DNA of 64,000 bases from Gari tellinella (lineage: Eukaryota > Mollusca > Bivalvia > Cardiida > Psammobiidae), in NCBI GenBank assembly GCA_922989275.2, contig OV277863.1, positions 49,148,999 to 49,212,998 of the forward strand, in the 5' to 3' direction. Below the pieces are notes generated by a model. It was not told the DNA's origin. It saw nothing but the letters and a program-made list of their open reading frames with translations, and did not search any database. Below, piece after piece: positions 53,656 through 62,962 of this stretch (positions are counted from its first letter, which is position 1; each line of letters opens with the position of its first letter). The position numbers and the translations under genes are program-made.

Positions 53656-54039
53656 GTAAGTATTTCTAAGTAAAATTAGTTTTACTATAAAAACACATTT
53701 TCGATGAGCAGAGATACTTTTCGATCTTTCCACACACTTTTTTTTAACTGAAGCGATGCTTGTCTAACATTAAAGCTGTAAAAACGAACAATGAAAACCC
53801 TTCCTGCCATTCGCTTTATTGTCACGCATTTTTGGACGAGTTAAATATCTATGTCACATTTTGTGGACTACAATGTCACGAACATTGGACGACCATAATG
53901 CAGTCTTTATTATTGTTAAATTACTTCCTTAAGGTCTTTAAGGTTACACTGCGGATTAATTGCTGTTTCCGTTGCTTTGCCTTGTATTGTGGTGAGAGCA
54001 GGTTTCTTGATTATGCGTTTAAAACGTGTTTGGTCCAAG

Positions 54040-55200
54040 CGACGTATCTACGTCCTTCGGATGAGACTTCAGAACCCGAAGTCAGATTTATCAGTGCTTT
54101 ACGCGGGGCTTCCAAAATAACCAGATAACTCTGTCGATAATAAGAGTAGGGTACCGTACCTGGGTTTCCTGTATCCACGCCTTCTCTCTGGGACGTACAA
54201 TGCGCCCATTGGTAGTAACGGACATTAACAAACAAACAAACTTTTGTTGGTCAGATTTGCACTACACATACAAATATAACAAATCAGGGGCCCAAGCCCT
54301 TCAAATCTGACAAAGCTGCTTTAGACCGTCGTCCAGCTCAGCTCATTAGTTTTAAAAGCACAGACCCCATGCGTTTCCGAACCAAGTCAATCGATTTTTA
54401 TCTTGATCCAAACTACGTTTTGTCTACTGCGATTGACCACAAATGATGTACTGATACATTTATATTTTGATTAGCTTTCGAAATGTCCGGTTCAGCAGTG
54501 AACTTCATGATATGAAATTTTTAATATCGTTGTATTTGACAACGCCCCAAAAGAATTGACTTGCTATATATCTGATCAATATCCATATCACCACTATCTA
54601 CCTGTTCAAGTGATGATGTTCATTCTTCAATTCGGCCTTTGTCTAAAAAGGATTGCGTATTATATGCGTAACAGATGGAAGTAACTTTCAGTCTTTGGAC
54701 AATGCTTTTCAGCCATTCACCTGGTACAGTAACAGGTATATGCACGGAGTGATCTAAACTCTCTCGCTCCCGCCAAGACGTTCACGTCGTGTGAGAGGAA
54801 TGGGAGTTCAGTCCATGACTAAGCGTGGTAGGCTTAGCCAATGTCTGAACCCTTGACCAACATCGGCGGGTGAGGCCCTAAAGAGCGCCGGACTTAAAGG
54901 ATTGCCTGAACCAAGGACATGTCTTTGTCGTTTATTTCCTCATACAACTTAGGAGCCAGCACCCGGAACATAGTTTGTCATCGTTGGACCTTAACCAGAC
55001 TTCGAAATTGTCAACTTTGGGAACCATCGTAAGATGTCAGAAGTAGCCATTCTAGATATCACCGGATTATTCTAAGCCGGTTGAAGGGACGTCTAGGTAA
55101 TATTGGCTAGTCATCTGCTCGCAGAAATAGTACAGCTTGTGGGACGTTAATCCTTAGCAGCAGCAACAACAACAAGTGATCTAAAATGTCAATGTCACTG
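54040..55200. repeat. SINE fragments inside the 4.24-kb element
   Basis: 54053-54240 matches the body of the tRNA-derived SINE (CCTTCGGATGAGACTTCAGA, CTCTGTCGATAATAAGAGTA, GGGTTTCCTGTATCC). It accounts for the end of the 122-codon frame at 53760-54128, which is therefore not a gene. A second possible SINE tail, GGGACGTTAATCC followed by CAGCAGCAACAACAACAA, ends near 55178. 55200-55660 shows nothing recognisable. Confidence 0.45.
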
Positions 55201-56191
55201 CAGCACCTGGCTCCCTCATTATCGGACTGTACAGGTATACTCCTGTAAAATCGGCACCCTAAGTATCAAAAGTAGTATAATATTTATGAAATGTCTGTTG
55301 AGTCTATTATTTCTTTAATCGAAGGCACAGTTAGGGCATTTTCATCAAGTTCGTTAAAGAGCTATTTAAGGACACTTTTGTTGGTGTAATTTATTATTGT
55401 TTTATGTATATGTCTTTCTGTTATCTTTCTAGTTGGTATTTGATGTTATCAAGTATTTTTGTCGATATTGATTCTGTCGAGATCACATGTTACATCTTTT
55501 TCCTTAATTTTGAATAGCCTCGTCTTTATTGTGCAGCCCCAGTTGTATCCACAGTGACTGCTAGTCTATGTTGTGGGTGCGATAAATATGATGTATTATA
55601 ACATCTATCTGCTCACAAAAGCGTTTGTAACAGTAGAAACATGGGTTGTCTCTATCATGAAAAGTACAAAATAGTCGTCCAAAAAGCGTGACGGTAAAAT
55701 GTGAATCGTCCACAAATGCGTTACGTTGTAGTCTACAAAGCGTTACATATTCTTCGACATGGGGTGTTTAGAAAATTTGGAATAACGATATCAAAATGGC
55801 AAATATAAACTTCATTTGAATTGTGCACTTATGCGTATAGTAAATGCATGAATTCAGATGACATTGGAGTCCGATATAATAGATATATTCCATACAAAAA
55901 GAAAGTATTCACCGTTTTGTGATTTGTTTTACTTTTTTTCACCGATTCGAATATAACTATCACAACTAGATCAGGAGCTGACCTCCCTAGATATTCTTGC
56001 ACTATTTATACTGACATCCAAAACAATTTATAAGCCAAAGAAAGAGTATGTTACAATTTTTAAGCGTTTTCTACTGACTGGGCCATCACTGGAGCTAGTT
56101 CGTCTTCAAAAGCGTGACAATAATCGTTCAATATTTGTGACGCGATGTAGTCTACAATTTGCTTACCGTGTGACCCCGTTCCGCCCCTGTG

Positions 56192-57064
56192 TTAATGACA
56201 CTTGGTCAAAATGTTTGCCTCATTGATATCTAGGTCAAGTTTGAATATAGGTCATGCCCGGTCAAAAACTAGGTCACTAGGTCAAATCATAGAAAAACCT
56301 TGTTAACACTCTAGAGTCTACAAATCTCATTGGATTTTAATGCATCCAGGTCAGATTGTTTGCCTAATGTATATCTAGGTCAAGTTCGAATATGGGTCAT
56401 GTCAGGTCAAAAACTAGGTCACTAGGTCAAATCATAGGAAAACCTTGTAAACACTCTATAGGCTACAAATCTCATTGGATCTTCATGAAATTTGGTCAGA
56501 TTGTTTGCCTCATTGATATCTAGGTCAAGTTCGAATGTGGGTAATGTCCGGTCAAAAACTAGGTCATTAGGTCAAATCATAGAAAAACCTCTTTAACACT
56601 CTAGAGGCTACAAATCTCAATAGATTTTAATGAAACTTAGTCAGAATGTTTGCCTCATTGATACCTAGGTCAAGTTCGAATGTGGGTCAGGTCCGGTAAA
56701 AAACTAGGTCACAAGGTCAAATCATAGAAAAACCATGTTAACATTCTAGAGGCTACAAATCTCAATGGATCTTAATGAAACTTGGTCAGAATGTTTGCCT
56801 CATTGATATCTAGGTCAAGTTCGAATGTGGGTCATGTCCGGTCAAAAACTAGGACACTATGTCAAATCATAGAAAAACATGGTTAACACTCTAGAGGCTA
56901 CAAATCTCAATGGATCTTTATGAAACTTGATCAAAATGTTTGTCTTGATGAAATCTAGGTCAAGTACGAATGCGGGTCGTGTCCAGTTAAAAACTAGCTC
57001 ACTAGGTCAAATCTTCGAAAAACTTTGTTAACACTCTAGAGTCTACAAATCTTATTGGATTTTT
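56192..57064 (+). repeat. 144-bp tandem array, first block
   Basis: Six units of the inner tandem-core element between the 4.24-kb insertion and the second left end at 57065. Each has TAGGTCAAGTTCGAATGTGG and AGGTCACTAGGTCAAATCAT. Confidence 0.75.
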
Positions 57065-58366
57065 AGCTCACCTGGCACGTAGTGCTAAGGTGAGCTTTTA
57101 GGATCGCTGGATGTCCGTCGTCCGTCGTCTGTCCGTCCGTCCGTCCGTCCGTCCGTTCACAATTGTTCGTGAACACTCTAGCAGGTTCAAATCTCATAGG
57201 ATCTTAATGAAACTTGGTCACAATGTTTGCCTCAATGAAATCTAGGTCAAGTTTGAATGTGGGTCATGTCCGGTAAAAAACAAGGTCACTAGGTCAAATT
57301 ATCGAAAAACCTTGTTAACACTCTAGAGGCTACAAATTTCATTGGATCTTCATGAAACTTCATCAATATGATTGCCTCGATGAAATCTAGGCCAAGTTCG
57401 AATGTGGGTCATGTCCGGTCAAAAACTAGGTCACTAGGTCAAATTATGGAAAAACCTTGTTAACACTCTAGAGACTACAAATTTCATTGGATCTTCATGA
57501 AACTTCGTCAAAATGTTTGCCTTAATGAAATCTAGGTCAAGTTCGAATGTGGGTCATGTCCGGTCAAAAACTAGGTCACTAGGTCAAATTATGGAAAAAC
57601 CTTGTTAACACTCTAGAGACTACAAATTTCATTTGATCTTCATGAAACTTCGTCAAAATGTTTGCCTTAATGAAATCTAGGTCAAGTTCGAATGTGGGTC
57701 ATGTCCGGTCAAAAACTAGGTCACTAGGTCAAATTATCGAAAAACCTTGTTAACACTCTAGAGGCTACAAATTTCATTGGATCTTCATGAAACTTCATCA
57801 ATATGATTGCCTCAATAAAATCTAGGCCAAGTTCGAATTTGGGTCATGTCCGGTCAAAAACTAGGTCATTAGGTCAAATCTTCGAAAAACCTTGTTAACA
57901 CTCTAGAGACTACAAATTTCATTGGATCTTCATGAAACTTCATCAAAATGTTTGCCTCAATGAAATCTAGGTCAAGTTCGAATGTGGGTCATGTCCGGTC
58001 AAAAAATAGGTCACTAGGTCGAATCATCGAAAAACCTTATTAACACTCTAGAGACTACAAAATTTCATTTGATCTTCATGAAACTTGAAAAAAATGTTTG
58101 TCTCATTGAAATCGAGGTCAAGTTAGAATGAGGGTCATGCCCGGTCAAAAACTAGGTCACAAGGTGTTTGCCTACATCAAATCTAGGTCAAAATCAAATG
58201 TGGAATGTGTCTGGTCAAAAACTAGGTCACTGGGTCAAATTATAGAAAAATCTTGTTAACACTCTAAAGGTTGATTGTGGGTCATGTCCAGTCATAATCT
58301 AGGTCACTATAGGTTAATTTTACATGGTGAACCAGGTGAGCGATTTAGGGCCATGGTGGCCCTTGT
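57065..58366 (+). repeat. 144-bp tandem array, second block with own left end
   Basis: Left palindrome, CCGTCCGT run, about eight units that are more alike than those of the first block (57300-58050), then the right end at 58366. Higher similarity suggests more recent array growth. Confidence 0.7.
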
Positions 58367-58527
58367 TCAAATTATGACCCCTTGGGTTAAAAATCTTCTT
58401 CTCTGAAACTGTAAGGCCCATATCTTTAATATATAACATATAGCTCTGTCTTGTGGTCCTCTAACAAGATAATTCAAATTATGACCCCGGGGGTAAAATG
58501 AAAATGAAGCCTTCAAGGCCCTCTTAT

Positions 58528-58799
58528 TTAACCTTTTGAACCCTAGTCCCGCATATAGGCGTCTTTTTCAAACAGTGTACATTGTGAATAGTACACTTGT
58601 CCTATGCAAACGGTGAATACCCAGATCAGAGGGCTCCGAAAGAAGCCCTCTGATCAGGGTCTTCACTGTTTGTCATAATTCCAAACATTGGAAAAAAAAA
58701 CCTTAAAAGTCAGAAATGGACTAGACTTAAATGGAAACTGACTGGACTAAAATGGAAACAGGAATTGTCCATTTAAAGTTTCGGGGAGGAAAGAGTTAA
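58528..58799 (-). mobile_element. TTAA-260 MITE, complete
   Basis: TTAACCTTTTGAACCCTAG to GGGGAGGAAAGAGTTAA, 272 bp, with hairpin core AGAGGGCTCC-GAAAGAA-GCCCTCT. Inverted relative to 5608-5859. It lies 154 bp before the Ig3b exon. Confidence 0.7.
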
Positions 58800-58952
58800 A
58801 AAACTTGCAGTGAGCAATTTACATATCATGTTCATGCTCTTCAAGGAGCATTCTCCTTTAGTTTCAGCTACCTTTACTTTATTTTTAATTTATCATCAAC
58901 CCGTGGGACATTTATTTAGGGATATTATAGTCAGTTTGACTGTTTTTTGCAG

Positions 58953-59148
58953 GACACAAATGTGATAAAAAACACAGGTACAATGCGCGCATCCGATGGG
59001 ACGAAAGATGCAAATGGTTTTCAGAAAATTCTTACGATTGACAACGTAGAGCCAGAACATAGGGGCAAGTACATCTGTACAGCTTATGGTGAGGTGGTCG
59101 AAGGGCAAGAATTGACTGCAACACATTCCGTTACTCTAGATGTTCAAA
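58953..59148 (+). CDS. Exon: second half of Ig domain 3
   Basis: 196 nt. Acceptor TGACTGTTTTTTGCAG, phase 0. Donor TTCAA A|GTAAGT, leaving one base (phase 1). It encodes DTNVIKNTGTMRASDGTKDA, NGFQKILTIDNVEPEHRGKY and then ICTAYGEVVEGQE with the F-strand Cys, closing with HSVTLDVQ. Ig3 thus has both cysteines and the Trp and a rather long C-D loop. The phase-1 donor predicts that the next exon (Ig4 in NCAM/Fas2) also starts in phase 1; it was not found before 64000. Confidence 0.85.
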
Positions 59149-59149
59149 G

Positions 59150-59684
59150 TAAGTGATTGAAACTAATACTGTAAAATCGGAAATATAGGCGTATAGGGTT
59201 GTTTTGTATATTAGTGACACCTCTATGCGCTTATTTTAGCGTACAAGGACAGACAGCGCTTATTTTCGAAGTCAAAATAAACTTACCATGTTGTTGATTT
59301 GATCGTGTTTTTAACCAGGAGTGAGTCGAAAGTGAAAGTAGACTGGGTAAACAAACACATTTATTTTTATTCTGAACTAACACAAACGTACACCAATCAT
59401 TGGCATTTATATCTATATACAAAGTTAATGATTATAAAATAAAAATGGGACATTCTCATCTTAGTCACTATTGGGTCATGACAACAAGTTAAATCATATC
59501 TTTCGCAGTAACGCAGCTAGGGGTAAATCGTCATCACCATCATCAGTGTTTCACCTGTGGAGATAAAATGCTGTAATAAAATATTTTATTATGAAAATTT
59601 ATCACACAGGCATAAATGAATCTTGATTGTATTTGTATCAAACAGTTTGGATCCAGATCAGAAGCCACGTCTCTAATTTTTTTA
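59150..59684. other. Intron after Ig3, unrecognised
   Basis: No gene or clear repeat family. A single AACAGTTTGGATCCAGATCA half-hairpin lies at 59641. Confidence 0.4.
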
Positions 59685-60494
59685 TGCCCCTGGCATCGAT
59701 AGATGCGGAGGCATATAGTAATCGTCCTGTCTGTCCGTCCGCCCGTGCGTGTGTGTGTGTGTGTGTGTCCGTCCGTCCGTAACAAGGTTAAGTAGATTTT
59801 ACCGTTTCGTCTAGCATCAACACCACTTACCCAAATGCTTTGATACTTATACAGTTGTTGCCTTGGATCATTCCCTATCCCCCAATACCACCAAACTTTG
59901 ATTTTGACCTTGACCTAATTTGGACTTAGAATATTTTAATGGGCTCTCTCTCGGTTAACTAGATTTTACCGTTTCGTCTAGCATCAACACCACTTACCCA
60001 AATGCTTGGATACTTATACAGTTGTTGCCTTGGACCATTCCCTATCCACCAATACCACCCAACCTTGATTTTGACCTTGACCTTGACCTAATTTGGACTA
60101 AGATATTTTTTAAATAGGCTAATGCTTGTTTAACTAGATTTTACCATTTTGTCTAGCATCAACACAACTGACTACAATGCTTTGATACTTATACAGTTGT
60201 TGCCTTTGACCATTCTCTATCCACCAATATCACCAAATTGTGATTTTGACCTTGACCTTGACCTAATTTGAACTTAGAATATTTAAATGGGCTCTTTCTG
60301 GGTTAACTAGAATCATCTAGCATCAACACTGTTTACTACAATGCTTCGAAACTTATACAGTTATTGCCTTGGACCATTACCAACTCACCAATAATACCCA
60401 AGCTCTGTTTGATCTTGACCTTGACCTAATTTGGACTTAGAAAAGATTCAGAATATATTGTCAAGGATGCCACCGGGGGCATAAGCATTGAGCG
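59685..60494 (+). mobile_element. Tandem-core type F element, four units
   Basis: Left TGCCCCTGGCATCGATAGAT, GTCCGTCC and GTGTGTGTGT runs, four ~175-bp units (AGATTTTACCGTTTCGTCTA, CTTATACAGTTGTTGCCTTG, TTGACCTTGACCTAATTTGG), and CCACCGGGGGCATAAGC at the right. The last hairpin is cut by the next element. Confidence 0.65.
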
Positions 60495-60500
60495 TTTTTA

Positions 60501-60690
60501 TGCCCCCGGCATCGACAGATGCGGGAGCATATAGTAATCGTCCTGTCCGTCCGTCCGTAACAAGGTTAAGTAGATTTTACCGTTTCGTCTAGCATCAACA
60601 CCGCTTATTCAAATGCTTATGAAAAGATTCAGAATATATTGTCAAGGATGCCACCGGGGGCATAAGCGTTTATTGAACGCGCAGTCTTGT
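60501..60690 (+). mobile_element. Tandem-core type F element, deleted to 190 bp
   Basis: TGCCCCCGGCATCGACAGAT, CCGTCCGTCC, half a unit, then CCGGGGGCA and the GCGTTTATTGAACGC hairpin with AGTCTTGT. It has both ends but almost no core, like an internal-deletion derivative of 2721-3215. Confidence 0.65.
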
Positions 60691-60911
60691 TTCTCTCTAA
60701 TTTTCCTAAAAATGGATTTGGATGTTCTTAAATGCTGTCCAAATGTGTCCTTTGAGCTTACAATGTGGACTGTAGTAGCAAAACCAAGTTGTGTAGCAAG
60801 AACAGCATTTTGGTTGTAGACCTTGGGTCGTACGGCCGCCGTAGCAAATGTGAGTGAGGCATTACTTGCACACGATTACCTTCAAGTTGAATTTAGATTA
60901 AATTTGTTTTT

Positions 60912-61477
60912 AGCTCGACTATTCGAAGAATATTGTGAGCTATTACAGTCACCCTTTTGTTGGCGTCGGCCTCGGCGTCTCCGTTGCCGTTGCATGTTAA
61001 GGTTTTTGATCAACCTAGAAAATGCCATCCTCTAAAAGCATATATCACTGCAACTAATGTTTTTTATTCAATAATCGCCTTACTTGCCCAAGACCAGAGG
61101 CGAATGATTCTTGATGGTATTTTTGGTGAATTATCTCCCCTTTTGAACTTAGACATCCACGTTAAGATTTTTGATCAACCTAGAAAATGCCCTTCACTCT
61201 TAAGGCATATATCACTTCAACTAATATTTTTATTCAATAATCTTTTCACCTCAAACAAATTACTTGTCCTGCACTTCATGCGCATAATTCTTAATGGTAT
61301 TTTGTATGAATTATCTCCCCTTTTGAACTTTAGACATCCACGACAAGATTTTTGATCAACCTAGAAAATGGCCTCAACATTAAGCATACATCACTACAAC
61401 CACTGCTTTTATTCCATAACTGCTTTTAGTACAAAGGAGCAGATAGCCAAGCTTGCCGTCTTACAGACAGCTCTTGT
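60912..61477 (+). mobile_element. Tandem-core element, distinct type (AGCTCGACTATTCGAAG end)
   Basis: Left palindrome AGCTCGACTATTCGAAGAAT with ATTGTGAGCT, then GTTGGCGTCGGCCTCGGCGT. Three ~170-bp units contain TTTTTGATCAACCTAGAAAA. The right end is CCGTCTTACAGACAGCTCTTGT, shown as CCGTCTTACAGACAG plus CTCTTGT. Same plan as types D-F with different sequence. The frames at 60823-61355 lie in it and are not genes. Confidence 0.55.
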
Positions 61478-61530
61478 TAGATTATTGGATAACCTGAGGG
61501 TAAAACTATCAGTTTCATTAAGAGACCTAC

Positions 61531-62930
61531 GGCGGAGGTAGTCGAGGGGAAAAGCACCCGCTTAAGATGTCGGGGGTTGCAAGTTCGATCCCCCGCCGGA
61601 CCAAATCCTTCGGATGAGACTTTATAAACCAGTGTCCGATGAATGACTGCTTTACACTTGGCATCTAAAAGAAACAGAGAAATCTTTCAATAATAAGAGT
61701 AGGGCCAGGGGTGTAAAATTCCACTCGCCAGCTCGCCAATGCGAGTAGGTTTTGAAGTCGGGCGAGTTCTTTTAAATATATACTCGACCTTCAGGGCGAG
61801 TGGATCTTTTGGTCTGGTATTTTCCTAACCAATAAATTTGCGCAGTGTAATAAGAGTGCAAATTAAAACGGCTGAAATTCTCCGCGTGTGTCAACATCAA
61901 AGACACATATTCTACAATGTTGTTCATTTCACTATTATTGACAAAGGAGATAGAGGCATTCCTTTCACGGGCACCTGCTTGTTTCTTCTTTATTCGGCCT
62001 TTTAAGTACGAAAGTTTCGGCCCAAAAGGTTTATTTGTGTTAAAAGTATCGAGCGATGGTTCAAATATTTATTTGAATTACAAAATTAAAGTATGCATAA
62101 CAGTGTTATAACGTGTTTTATTGTTCAATCATCCGTCAAACTGCGAACATTTCTTAATATAAAGCTTCGACGATTTCGTACCTAATTTGAACGAGTCAAA
62201 ATTTTACATGCCGAAAAAACTGGAAGCACCGTTAGTTTTCCCGCTACATGTCAAAATGTAAACAAACTAACAAAACTATCTTATAGTCGTTCTTCGGAGT
62301 AAAATAGCGGTGTCAGCAGGGATGTCGAAACGAGGACAAGACCCACAAGAATTACTTAAGTGTTGAAAGAGTTAAACAGTATGTTTCTATAAGTTGATAT
62401 TTTCGAGTTTAGATAAATAAGACAATTGTGAAAGTTTTACTTAAAGTTTTAGTACATATGAATTATATATGAAAATTCACGGACGAGCAAAAGTTGCTGA
62501 AGGGCGAGTGGATTTAGTAGTAACTAGTCCTACAGGGCAAGTAACTTTTGAATTTTTTTACACACCTGAGGGCATCACGCTCGGGTTTTCTGTATCCCCT
62601 ACCCTCTGGGGCGTCCAATGAGCCTATAGATTGCAGAAACATACGTCAACAAACAAAACAAAGCAAAAAAACAGATATTCAGAGACCTTCCTACATGTTC
62701 TTTGCATTGGTTCTGGGGCTTAAGTGTCATCGGGCATGTTTCTGTTTATTTGACTGAGATTATCCCCTCTCCCAAGAACTATAAGGAAGGCAGGTCGATG
62801 GTTTTGATTTCATGCGCTGCTTCGCATCAAATAAGATAAGCCGAAATCATTCCATAATCCCTCATCATTCATTGATGCTATATGACCTGGTTTTGATGCA
62901 GTGCCGTAAAACTCAACTCATCCATCCATC
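61531..62930 (+). mobile_element. tRNA-derived SINE split by a hAT-like element
   Basis: Head 61531-61603: GGCGGAGGTAGTCGAGGGG (box A) and GTTGCAAGTTCGATCCCC (box B), with CCCGCTTAAGATGTCGGG as an anticodon-arm-like stem, so of tRNA-Leu-like form. Body CCTTCGGATGAGAC, CTTTACACTTGGCATC, AATAAGAGTAGGG to 61705, resuming at about 62569 with CGGGTTTTCTGTATCCCC. The tail is GATGCTATATGACCTGG and GCAGTGCCGTAAAACTCAAC, then ATCC repeats. Partial relatives at 15560, 42765 and 54053. Confidence 0.65.
61706..62568. mobile_element. hAT-like element inside the SINE
   Basis: CAGGGGTGTAAAATTCCACT at the left; TTTTTTTACACACCTG at the right gives an inverted GGTGTGTAAA end. Subterminal CGCCAGCTCGCC and GGGCGAGT motifs occur near both ends. 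AGGGC is present on both sides. The internal 64-codon frame (61917) has no transposase motif. Confidence 0.5.
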
Positions 62931-62936
62931 CTTCAA

Positions 62937-62962
62937 TTAACCCATTACCCCATAGTCTTTTT
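62937..62962 (+). mobile_element. TTAA-250 MITE left tip
   Basis: TTAACCCATTACCCCATAGT, then cut by the type D element that follows. Confidence 0.6.

Larger units (their letters stand above)
51954..56191. mobile_element. 4.24-kb TIR element carrying an RS-domain gag-like ORF
   Basis: The termini are CACAGGGG...; about 65 bp at each end are inverted copies (ACGGTAAGCGAATTGTAGAC against ACGGTAAGCAAATTGTAGAC), with an 11-bp length difference just inside the tip. TTAAT flanks both sides (51949-51953 and 56192-56196). Removing the element restores a normal 144-bp unit (GGACCTTAATGACACTTGG). Near the right end, GTTGTAGTCTACAAAGCG and AAAGCGTGACGG at 55690-55735 repeat the terminal motifs as direct copies, likely transposase-binding sites. 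It holds one good frame (- strand, 52202-53302), a GC-rich promoter-like segment (53470-53580) and a SINE fragment (about 54040-54240). No transposase or reverse transcriptase was recognised. Superfamily uncertain. Confidence 0.7.
51344..58366 (+). mobile_element. Inner tandem-core element with 144-bp units and two left ends
   Basis: Left ends AGCTCACCTGGCACGAAGTG at 51344 and AGCTCACCTGGCACGTAGTG at 57065, each followed by TTTTAGGATCGCTGGATGTC. The ~144-bp units carry AACACTCTAGAGGCTACAAA, GAAACTTGGTCAGAATGTTT and AAAAACTAGGTCACTAGGTC; about 7 units before and 9 after the second left end. One right end, AGGTGAGCGATTTAGGGCC, ATGGTGGCCCTTGT, at 58366. It is interrupted by a small TIR element (51405-51736) and the 4.24-kb element. 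Confidence 0.65.
50528..58527 (+). mobile_element. Outer tandem-core element, split by a 7-kb nested element
   Basis: Left AGCTCACCTCAGGGTGAGCT; ~180-bp units (AATTATGACCCCCGGGTC, CTGAAACTGTAAGGCCCAGA) run to 51341 and resume at 58367 (CAAATTATGACCCCTTGGGT). The right end is GCCTTCAAGGCC and CTCTTAT at 58527. The unit normally reads ACCAAGATTGTTCAAATTAT; it is broken after ACCAAGATT. Confidence 0.6.
18407..59148 (+). other. NCAM / fasciclin-2-like adhesion gene, six internal exons (Ig1-Ig3), partial
   Basis: Gene-level entry for the spliced exons 18407-18581, 27154-27299, 39550-39696, 46935-47069, 49644-49765 and 58953-59148 (921 nt, 307 codons). All junctions are AG/GT with GTAAG-type donors, and the reading frame is continuous. 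The product is three immunoglobulin domains of a cell-surface homophilic adhesion receptor; in NCAM and fasciclin-2 they are followed by two further Ig domains, FN3 domains and a membrane anchor. Family clues are WFDAKGEK in Ig1 (vertebrate NCAM has a WF..NGEK stretch), SEGKYSFIGKLVEKG in Ig2 at the place of the NCAM EGTY-C-EGR segment, and ITWTKEG in Ig3. Introns are 8.6, 12.2, 7.2, 2.6 and 9.2 kb, nearly all transposon. The start and the 3' part lie outside the window or were not recognised. Another NCAM-type protein cannot be excluded. Confidence 0.75.

Noticed and set aside
53760..54128. 122-codon + strand frame in the 4.24-kb element
   Set aside because: Its last third is the SINE body (CCTTCGGATGAGAC...), and the rest has no protein family features.
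58896..59126. 76-codon - strand frame opposite the Ig3b exon
   Set aside because: The + strand has the Ig signature, splice sites and frame continuity; the - strand frame is its shadow.
60823..61355. Frames of 70 and 132 codons near 61 kb
   Set aside because: They run through the ~170-bp units of a tandem-core element and repeat the same peptide (FDQPRKCP) per unit.
61917..62111. 64-codon frame inside the hAT-like element
   Set aside because: No transposase or other motif; short and hydrophobic by AT bias.
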